DNA from: Nitrospinota bacterium
GTDB taxonomy: Bacteria > UBA8248 > JACPRG01
Assembly: GCA_030740135.1 (NCBI GenBank)
Contig: JASLXW010000268.1
Location: 1 to 5,817 of the forward strand
DNA: 5,817 nt
Direction: 5' to 3'
This document shows positions 1 through 5,817 of the stretch, piece after piece. Position numbers and translations under genes: made by a program. Numbering within the stretch: position 1 is the stretch's first letter; the number at the start of each line of letters is the position of its first letter. The notes beneath the pieces are model-generated. The model was not told where the DNA came from and searched no databases. It saw only the letters and a program-made list of their open reading frames with translations.

Positions 1-258
1 GCCCCGCCCTCGCGCGGATGCGGTCCACCAGACGGAAGAATTTCCAGCCCTCTTGGACCTTCCCGAGCAATCCCAGTGCAGGGTGTTCGGGGTGACTTTC
101 TTCGTCGCGACGGGCTTTCCCAGCTGCCCGACGGTGATCGCCACCGGCTCCCGCAGGGTCACGAGGCCGAAGACCTTCTTTTGCGCAAAGGCCTCCGGGG
201 CCATGGCCCACACGGCCGCGGCGGCCAAGATGCCTGACAGAACGACAGTCCGGCGCAT
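1..258 (-). CDS. Exported protein of unknown function, 5' part only, possibly frameshifted
   Basis: I do not recognise this protein; only its first 86 codons lie in the window. It starts at ATG 258 behind a good Shine-Dalgarno (GGAGGA, 266-271, 7 nt away). The N-terminus looks like a Sec signal peptide: MRRTVVL, then a hydrophobic Ala/Val/Leu/Trp core (residues 8-20), then APEAFAQ with likely cleavage after AFA (about residue 25). The mature part opens KKVFGLVTLREPVAITVGQLGKP, which is typical of real protein. From about residue 54 this frame becomes rich in Arg, Ser, Trp and Gly, like an out-of-frame reading. The neighbouring frame over the same bases reads SHPEHPALGLLGKVQEGWKF and continues FRLVDRIRARAG, which looks more natural. 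The gene may therefore carry a one-base frameshift near 95-115, real or a sequencing error. It lies 109 bp after cutA in the same direction and may be a separate unit. Confidence 0.6.
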   Translation of the reverse strand, partial: MRRTVVLSGILAAAAVWAMAPEAFAQKKVFGLVTLREPVAITVGQLGKPVATKKVTPNTLHWDCSGRSKRAGNSSVWWTASARGRG

Positions 259-265
259 GCGCGAT

Positions 266-271
266 TCCTCC
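266..271 (-). promoter_or_regulatory. Ribosome binding site of the exported-protein gene
   Basis: GGAGGA on the minus strand, 7 nt before ATG 258. It supports this start for a gene that is otherwise only partly visible. The rest of the 259-367 gap shows no convincing terminator or promoter. Confidence 0.7.
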
Positions 272-367
272 GAAATTCCAATCCCGCCCCAACCAAAACC
301 CATCAAACGACTTGCAAGACCCGGGCCGGCCGTCCCGCGTGAAACCGCCCGCCCGATTCCACCCGGC

Positions 368-691
368 CTACGGGCAGACCTCCCCCACCCAATCGAGATA
401 CTCCCGGGAGCCCGCGACGATGGGCAGGACAATGACCTCCGCCACGTCGTAACTGTGGAGCGCCTTCACGCGCCCCTCCAGAGCGGCCAGATGGGTTTCC
501 CGCGTCTTGGCGATCAGCAGGACCTCGGCGTCCCGGCAAACCTCCCCCTTCCACCGATAAACCGAGGTGACCTTCGGAACGATGTTGACGCACGCGGCGA
601 GGTTCTCCTTGACCAGGGCCTCCGCAATCTTCCCGGCCTCCTCCTCGCTTCCGCACGTCATCAGGACAACCCGGTATTCGGTCATATCCAT
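368..691 (-). CDS. cutA: CutA-family protein (CutA1, divalent-cation tolerance)
   Basis: A complete 107-residue protein of the CutA1 family, which is usually 100-115 residues. Family members form very stable cytoplasmic trimers with a ferredoxin-like fold resembling PII signalling proteins. The name comes from copper tolerance in E. coli; the biochemical role is still uncertain. Visible hallmarks: N-terminal strand YRVVLMTCGSEEEA (6-19), then LAACVNIVPKVTSVYRWKGE (31-50) with the conserved ACVN and YRWKG segments, AEVLLIAKT (55-63), and the C-terminal stretch HSYDVAEVIVLPI (79-91) followed by YLDWV. The usual HPYEVPEI motif is here HSYDVAEV, an unusual but conservative variant. The ATG at 691 has GGGAGGG 6 nt upstream; a second ATG at 685 is less well placed. 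It follows the acyl-CoA dehydrogenase by 63 bp and is probably cotranscribed with it. There is no sign of a functional link, so it may simply be a passenger in that operon. Confidence 0.95.
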   Translation of the reverse strand: MDMTEYRVVLMTCGSEEEAGKIAEALVKENLAACVNIVPKVTSVYRWKGEVCRDAEVLLIAKTRETHLAALEGRVKALHSYDVAEVIVLPIVAGSREYLDWVGEVCP

Positions 692-697
692 TTCACA

Positions 698-740
698 CCC
701 TCCCGGGTCCGGGCGGCGTCCCCTCCCCCTCCCCCCGGGA
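698..740 (-). promoter_or_regulatory. G-rich leader with hairpin overlapping the cutA ribosome binding site
   Basis: On the minus strand, TCCCGGG (740-734) and CCCGGGA (707-701) form a perfect 7-bp inverted repeat with a 26-nt loop. The loop holds runs of 5 and 4 G, and the upper arm extends into a run of 6 G (736-731). The lower arm overlaps the cutA Shine-Dalgarno GGGAGGG (704-698). The G runs could alternatively form a quadruplex using 731-736, 725-729, 720-723 and 702-704. Either structure could limit ribosome access to cutA. The pattern is seen in the sequence; the regulatory role is inference. Confidence 0.35.
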
Positions 741-754
741 ATCCCTTTGCGGGT

Positions 755-1897
755 TCACTTGAGATCCCCGATGACGTCCCGGGCGATCAACAGCCTCATG
801 ATCTCCGTCGTTCCCTCGAACAGCCTGGCCCCGCGCGCGTCGGCGTAGAGCCGGGCGATCCGGGAGTCCGCGAAATAACCGCCCCCGCCGTGGATCTGAA
901 GGGCCGCGTCCGTCACCCGGCCCGCCGCCTCGGACGCCAGCAGCTTCGCCATGGCCGCCTCGGTCCCCCAGGACCGATCCCGCGCCTTCAGCCACGCGGC
1001 GCGCAGGGCCGTCAGCTCGGCGGCGTCGATGGCCGTCGCCATGTCCGCGAGGGAGAACTGGACGGCCTGGAGGTCCGCCAGCGGCCCGCCGAACTGCTCC
1101 CGCGTCTGGGCGTGCTGAATCGCCAGGTCCAGGGCCGCCCGGGCGATGCCCACGCATTGCGCCGCGATCCCGATACGCCCGTTCCCGATGGCGGTCTGAA
1201 TCAAGTCGAAACCGGCGCCTTCATCCCCCAGCCGGTCTTCGGCCCGGACAAAGCAGTCTTCGAACCGGTGAACCGTCATGTTGGCGGCGCGCAAGCCGAG
1301 GGTCTGGGGCATCAACTCATGCCGGGCGCCCTCGGCGCGCTTGTCCACCATGAAAAACGTCAGGCCCCCGCGCCGGTCCTCCGAGGTCCGGGCGCACACC
1401 AGGGCGACTCCCTCATACGCGCCGTTGGACACGAAGATCTTCTCCCCGTTCAGAACGTATCCGCCATTCGTTCTTTTGGCCGAGGTCTCGATCGCCGTCA
1501 CGTTGGATCCCGCGCGGGTTTCGGTCAGGGCGATGGACCCGATTTTTCCGCCCGCCACGTGGTCGGGCAGAATCCGCCGCTTCTGCTCATCATCGGCCGC
1601 GCTTTGAATCGCGGCGCAGAACTGGTTGTTGATGGACATCACCAACCCGAGCGTCGGGGAGGCGGCGGCAACCTCCGCCAACGCCAGGACCCAGCCGACC
1701 GGATCGATGCCGCTCCCTCCATAATCGGCCGGGACGACCATCCCGAGGAACCCCTGCTGGGCCATGCGCTTGAGGAAATTCTCGGGGATGTGCTCCTCGC
1801 GCTCCCAGGTCTCGGCCTCGGGCGTCACGCACTCCCTCACGAAGATCTTCGCCAAGTCCCGGATGCGGGATTGCGTCTCGTCGGGCTGAAAATCCAT
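755..1897 (-). CDS. Acyl-CoA dehydrogenase
   Basis: A complete 380-residue flavoprotein of the acyl-CoA dehydrogenase family (usual length 380-400). These enzymes make the alpha,beta double bond in acyl-CoA thioesters and pass electrons to ETF. The N-terminal helical domain spans about 1-115. The middle beta domain carries signature 1, IALTETRAGSNVTA (122-135), with Asn where Asp is usual. The C-terminal helical domain holds TREQFGGPL (265-273) and signature 2, starting QIHGGGGYF (334) and running to Asp353. LFEGTTEIMR (359-368) contains Glu361, at the catalytic-base position of the short/medium-chain branch. Chain length or branched substrate cannot be read from the sequence. The start chosen is ATG 1897, with GGAGAGG 6 nt upstream (1904-1910); the frame also extends six codons to TTG 1915, which would bury that site. 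It is first gene of the leftward operon, divergent from the membrane ETF:quinone oxidoreductase-type gene, its likely electron outlet. Confidence 0.95.
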   Translation of the reverse strand: MDFQPDETQSRIRDLAKIFVRECVTPEAETWEREEHIPENFLKRMAQQGFLGMVVPADYGGSGIDPVGWVLALAEVAAASPTLGLVMSINNQFCAAIQSAADDEQKRRILPDHVAGGKIGSIALTETRAGSNVTAIETSAKRTNGGYVLNGEKIFVSNGAYEGVALVCARTSEDRRGGLTFFMVDKRAEGARHELMPQTLGLRAANMTVHRFEDCFVRAEDRLGDEGAGFDLIQTAIGNGRIGIAAQCVGIARAALDLAIQHAQTREQFGGPLADLQAVQFSLADMATAIDAAELTALRAAWLKARDRSWGTEAAMAKLLASEAAGRVTDAALQIHGGGGYFADSRIARLYADARGARLFEGTTEIMRLLIARDVIGDLK

Positions 1898-1903
1898 TCC
1901 GGT

Positions 1904-1910
1904 CCTCTCC
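1904..1910 (-). promoter_or_regulatory. Ribosome binding site that decides the acyl-CoA dehydrogenase start
   Basis: GGAGAGG on the minus strand, 6 nt before ATG 1897. The upstream TTG at 1915 would place this site inside the coding region and has no comparable purine-rich site before it. Confidence 0.65.
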
Positions 1911-1929
1911 ACCAAAGCCGGGCGCTCTC

Positions 1930-1938
1930 ATTATGACA
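1930..1938 (-). promoter_or_regulatory. Candidate extended -10 promoter for the acyl-CoA dehydrogenase-cutA operon
   Basis: The minus strand reads TGTCATAAT: a TG-N extension directly before CATAAT, which matches five of six bases of the sigma-70 -10 consensus. No good -35 lies 16-18 bp upstream, as expected for an extended -10 promoter. Transcription would begin near 1923, giving a leader of about 26 nt before ATG 1897. Confidence 0.45.
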
Positions 1939-1965
1939 AAACCATGCCCTCCAGGTTACCAGATG

Positions 1966-1977
1966 GCGGATGTCCGC
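1966..1977. promoter_or_regulatory. Short inverted repeat between divergent promoters, possible operator
   Basis: GCGGA-TG-TCCGC is a perfect 5-bp inverted repeat. It lies upstream of the leftward -10 (1930-1935) and roughly at the -35 position of the rightward TATAAT (1996-2001). A further TCCGC copy sits at 1986-1990, and the bases between contain the palindromes CTTAAG (1977-1982) and AGCGCT (1981-1986). A regulator bound here could act on both genes. The arms are short for a GC-rich genome, so chance is a real alternative. Confidence 0.3.
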
Positions 1978-1995
1978 TTAAGCGCTCCGCGTGCG

Positions 1996-2001
1996 TATAA
2001 T
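1996..2001 (+). promoter_or_regulatory. Candidate -10 element (TATAAT) for the membrane oxidoreductase gene
   Basis: A perfect TATAAT stands out in GC-rich surroundings. The sequence 16-18 bp upstream (around 1972-1979, GTCCGCTT) is a poor -35, so an activator may be needed. Transcription would begin near 2008, leaving a leader of about 64 nt. This box overlaps the possible upstream starts GTG 1991 and ATG 2000, which argues against their use. Confidence 0.45.
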
Positions 2002-2056
2002 GGCGAAGCTCGAACCCGGGGGCGGCCGGAACCGCCCCGAACCGGACCACCCGGCC

Positions 2057-2067
2057 AGGAAGGAAGG
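2057..2067 (+). promoter_or_regulatory. Ribosome binding site that decides the membrane oxidoreductase start
   Basis: The purine run AGGAAGGAAGG ends 4 nt before ATG 2072, and its first half gives about 8 nt spacing. It is the only strong Shine-Dalgarno near the 5' end of this frame. Confidence 0.7.
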
Positions 2068-2071
2068 CTTC

Positions 2072-4078
2072 ATGGAAGCGACCCGCGAGGTTTTCGGCAA
2101 CATTCCAGGCGGCGAGTGGATCTACCTGATCGCCCTCGCGTCGGTGGGGGTCTTCGTCTGGGGGCTCTGGCGGCGCGTCCGCCTCTGGCGCATCGGAAAG
2201 CCGGCGGACCGCCTCGACCGCTGGGTCGAGAGATTCCGGGGCCTCACCGTCTACGCGTTCGCCCACAAGGGGTTCTTTCGCGAACGGCTTCCGGGCGTCG
2301 GACACCTCTTCCTCTTCATCGGCTTCGTCGCGGCCCTCGTCGCCACGACGATCATCGCCATCGAAAAGGACCTCGGCTACCTGGGGCTCCACGTCGATTT
2401 CTGGAAGGGGGGCTTCTACCTCTGGTACTCCGTCATAGGCGACCTCCTGATGGTCCTGGGCGTGTCGGGCCTCATCCTCCTCGGGTTCCGGCGGTACGTC
2501 CTGCGACCGCCCCACCTGGCGGAGACCTGGGACGACGCCGCCGCGCTCTTCGGATTGATCGGCGTCTTCCTGACCGGCTTCCTCGTCGAGGGCCTGCGGA
2601 TCGGCGCGACCGAGCTCGGCCAACACCCCGACTGGGCGGTCTGGTCGCCGGTGGGCTACGTTCTGGCCCGGTGGCTATCGACCGCGATCCCGTCCGAGGC
2701 CGGCCTCCTCGCCTGGCACCGCGTCTGGTGGTGGATTCACGTCGTCCTCTCCTTCGGCCTCATCGCCTACATGGGCTGGTCGAAGCTCAGCCACGCCGTC
2801 TTCGCCCCCCTGGCGATCCTGTTCCGGAACCTCGACGCCCGGACCGAGCCCGCGCTTTCCCACATCGACTTCGAGGACGAGTCGGCCGAATCCTTCGGCG
2901 TTTCGAAGCTCAAGGAATTGACGTGGAAGGACCTGCTGGACGCCGACGCCTGCACCCGGTGCGGGAAGTGCGACGCCGCGTGCCCCGCCCAGCTGAGCGG
3001 AACTCCCCTGTCGCCCAAGAACATCATCCTGGCCGTCCGCCGCCACATGACCGAGCACGGCCCCTCGGAGGAAGCGCCCTCCCTCGTCGAGACGCTGAAC
3101 CCCGCGGCCGTCTGGGCGTGCCGTACGTGCGGGGCCTGCCAGGAGGCCTGCCCCGTCCACATCGAGCACATCCCGAAGATCATCGAGGCCCGCCGCCACC
3201 AGGTCCTGATGGAATCCAAGATGCCCGAGACGGCCCAGACCTTCCTCAAGAGCATGGACGAGCGGATGCACCCCTGGAAGGGAACGCAGTTTTCGCGCAC
3301 GGACTGGATGGAGGCGCTCGACGTTCCGCTGCTCTCGGAGAAGAGAAGCGCGGAGATCCTCTATTGGGTCGGCTGCACCGCGGCCCTGGTGGACCGGAAC
3401 ATGAAGACCGCCCGGGCCCTGGTGAAAGTCCTCAAGGCGGCGGGGGTGGATTTCGCCGTTCTCGGGGCCGATGAAGTCTGCACCGGCGATCCCGCCCGGC
3501 GGGCCGGCAATGAGTACACCTACCAAATCCTGGCCCGGAAGAACATCGAGACGCTGGAGAAGCACGGCGTTAAAAAAGTCCTCACACACTGCCCCCACTG
3601 CTTCAACACCTTCAGGCGGGAATACCCGCAGTTGGGCGGCGAGTACGAAGTCGTCCACCACGCCGAATACGTCGCCGACCTCCTCCGCACGGGAAAGATT
3701 CAGTTATCGGGTCCGGATATCGGACGCATCGCGTACCACGACTCCTGCTACCTGGGCCGGCACAACGGCGTCTACGACGCGCCCCGCGATGTGGTCTCCT
3801 CCCTGCCCGGGGCCGAGGTCCGGGAGATGAAGCGCAGCCGCGCCAACGGCCTGTGTTGCGGCGCCGGCGGGGGCTTCGCCTGGATGGAGGACGGCGAGGC
3901 GGACGATCGGGTGAACCGCATCCGCGTCCAGGACGCCCTGGACGCCGACGTCAACACCGTCGCCGTCGCGTGTCCCTTCTGCATGCAGATGTTCGAGGAC
4001 GGCATCAAGACCAAGAACGCCGAAGACCGGTTGGTCGTCAAGGACCTCGTCGAGATCGTCGCCGACGCGCTGGATTAA
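2072..4078 (+). CDS. Membrane FeS oxidoreductase, ETF:menaquinone oxidoreductase (EMO) type
   Basis: A complete 668-residue protein. The N-terminal third is a NarI/heme-b-like membrane domain with about five helices (16-33, 76-97, 115-139, 157-175, 213-234). Candidate heme ligands in or near helices are His65, His78, His216, His223 and His241. Two [4Fe-4S] motifs follow: Cys294/297/300/304 (CTRCGKCDAACP) and Cys350/353/356/360 (CRTCGACQEACP). Two CCG-type domains complete it. The first has Cys435, Cys470 within VCTGDPARRAGN and CPHC (507-510), so its CCG is replaced by CTG. The second is canonical: Cys559, CCGAGGG (595-601), CPFC (634-637). This is the architecture of EMO proteins, which oxidise reduced ETF at the cytoplasmic face and reduce menaquinone. 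The divergent acyl-CoA dehydrogenase supports that role. Relatives linked to other dehydrogenases or to heterodisulfide-type partners are the alternative. The start at 2072 rests on its ribosome binding site. Confidence 0.9.
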   Translation: MEATREVFGNIPGGEWIYLIALASVGVFVWGLWRRVRLWRIGKPADRLDRWVERFRGLTVYAFAHKGFFRERLPGVGHLFLFIGFVAALVATTIIAIEKDLGYLGLHVDFWKGGFYLWYSVIGDLLMVLGVSGLILLGFRRYVLRPPHLAETWDDAAALFGLIGVFLTGFLVEGLRIGATELGQHPDWAVWSPVGYVLARWLSTAIPSEAGLLAWHRVWWWIHVVLSFGLIAYMGWSKLSHAVFAPLAILFRNLDARTEPALSHIDFEDESAESFGVSKLKELTWKDLLDADACTRCGKCDAACPAQLSGTPLSPKNIILAVRRHMTEHGPSEEAPSLVETLNPAAVWACRTCGACQEACPVHIEHIPKIIEARRHQVLMESKMPETAQTFLKSMDERMHPWKGTQFSRTDWMEALDVPLLSEKRSAEILYWVGCTAALVDRNMKTARALVKVLKAAGVDFAVLGADEVCTGDPARRAGNEYTYQILARKNIETLEKHGVKKVLTHCPHCFNTFRREYPQLGGEYEVVHHAEYVADLLRTGKIQLSGPDIGRIAYHDSCYLGRHNGVYDAPRDVVSSLPGAEVREMKRSRANGLCCGAGGGFAWMEDGEADDRVNRIRVQDALDADVNTVAVACPFCMQMFEDGIKTKNAEDRLVVKDLVEIVADALD

Positions 4079-4148
4079 GGATCCAGACAAATCCCCTGGG
4101 CGGCCTTCCCCCTGTTTCGGATCGGGCAACCTTTTGTCCGCGACATGC

Positions 4149-4164
4149 GCCCGGAGAACCGGGC
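4149..4164 (+). terminator. GC hairpin downstream of the membrane oxidoreductase gene, weak terminator candidate
   Basis: GCCCGG-AGAA-CCGGGC is a perfect 6-bp stem with a 4-nt loop, about 70 nt after the stop codon at 4078. No T run follows (CTCCCCTCG), so it is not a classical intrinsic terminator. It could instead protect the mRNA 3' end or be chance in GC-rich DNA. Confidence 0.25.
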
Positions 4165-4211
4165 CTCCCCTCGCTGAAGAAGACTCCCCCCTCCCAACGC
4201 GCCCGCAACAA

Positions 4212-4241
4212 TTCATTCCTACATGATCCCGGTCATACAAT
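4212..4241 (+). promoter_or_regulatory. Candidate sigma-70 promoter for nifJ
   Basis: TACAAT (4236-4241) matches five of six bases of the -10 consensus. TTCATT (4212-4217) is a weak -35 with 18-bp spacing. Transcription would start near 4248, leaving a leader of about 108 nt before ATG 4356. The separate promoter suggests nifJ is not simply read through from the upstream gene. Confidence 0.4.
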
Positions 4242-4355
4242 CCCGCCGGGGCGCAACCATATTGAGTAGCGAGTGAAGGGCGGCTTTGCGTCCATCGAAC
4301 CGGGCGATCTGACGCGCCGGGCGGTCGCGTTCACCTCACCGGGGGGGCCTCGCCA

Positions 4356-5817
<1,462 letters not shown>

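Larger units (their letters stand above)
4079..4355. other. 277-bp intergenic region between the membrane oxidoreductase gene and nifJ
   Basis: I see no gene here. Its AT-richer middle part (about 4207-4241) holds a candidate promoter. The first part has a GC hairpin after the upstream gene, and the last part is a GC-rich nifJ leader. In the leader, CCGGGCG is repeated at 4300-4306 and 4317-4323, and ACGCG (4312-4316) can pair with CGCGT (4326-4330). No riboswitch motif that I know was visible. Confidence 0.6.

Noticed and set aside
53..1936. A 627-codon open frame on the plus strand
   Set aside because: It is antisense to the exported-protein gene, cutA and the acyl-CoA dehydrogenase, all of which have clear family motifs or a good start site. 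Its product is Arg/Pro/Gly/His-rich with no recognisable domain, as expected for a shadow frame in GC-rich DNA.
1991..2071. N-terminal extension of the membrane oxidoreductase from GTG 1991 or ATG 2000
   Set aside because: The extension is polar and Pro/Gly/Arg-rich, it overlaps a TATAAT box, and the strong ribosome binding site at 2057-2067 points to ATG 2072.
1931..2626. A minus-strand frame rich in Glu, Asp and Ala
   Set aside because: It is the complement of the membrane-helix coding region and covers the divergent promoter region. Its acidic, repetitive composition is what that antisense reading produces.
1933..3474. A 513-codon plus-strand frame overlapping the membrane oxidoreductase gene
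   Set aside because: It is an out-of-frame reading of that gene, dominated by Arg, Pro and Gly, without membrane helices or cysteine motifs.
4275..4290. Possible sigma-54 promoter before nifJ, from GGGCGGCTTTGCG
   Set aside because: The TTGC-like half has no GG at the required spacing; positions 4276-4277 are AA.
4079..4355. Possible thiamine-diphosphate riboswitch in the nifJ leader
   Set aside because: I looked for the CUGAGA core and its partner elements and did not find them.

Overview
The window comes from a GC-rich bacterial genome with strong codon bias toward G or C in third positions. The gene content points to an anaerobic or facultatively anaerobic, quinone-respiring bacterium: an acyl-CoA dehydrogenase, a membrane iron-sulfur oxidoreductase of the ETF:menaquinone oxidoreductase type, and a single-chain pyruvate:ferredoxin oxidoreductase. 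No feature fixes the phylum. An uncultured, metagenome-derived lineage with Desulfobacterota-, Acidobacteriota- or NC10-like metabolism would fit, but that is inference. I see no mobile element, CRISPR array, tRNA or rRNA.

Layout. The left third is a leftward gene series: an acyl-CoA dehydrogenase (complement 755-1897), then cutA (complement 368-691), then the 5' part of a gene for an exported protein (complement, start at 258, running off the left edge). The 174-bp gap 1898-2071 is a divergent control region with a candidate promoter facing each way and a short inverted repeat between them. Rightward from it runs one large gene (2072-4078), encoding a NarI-like membrane domain, two 4Cys [4Fe-4S] motifs and two CCG-type cysteine domains. 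After a 277-bp gap without genes (4079-4355) comes the first 487 codons of nifJ (4356 to the right edge).

How the genes fit together. Acyl-CoA dehydrogenases pass electrons to electron-transfer flavoprotein (ETF). The large membrane protein belongs to the family that takes electrons from reduced ETF into the menaquinone pool. Its divergent pairing with an acyl-CoA dehydrogenase suggests a fatty-acid or acyl-CoA oxidation module linked to the membrane. NifJ interconverts acetyl-CoA and pyruvate using ferredoxin, so it could handle the acetyl-CoA produced. No ETF genes and no ferredoxin lie in the window, so these links are inferred.

Two gene starts needed care. The acyl-CoA dehydrogenase frame extends to a TTG at 1915, but the ATG at 1897 has the better ribosome binding site. 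The membrane oxidoreductase frame extends to a GTG at 1991, but the ATG at 2072 has a strong ribosome binding site and the earlier starts overlap a TATAAT box. I found no wholly new system. The observations most worth checking are the likely frameshift at the left edge, the divergent promoter region, and the G-rich hairpin over the cutA ribosome binding site.
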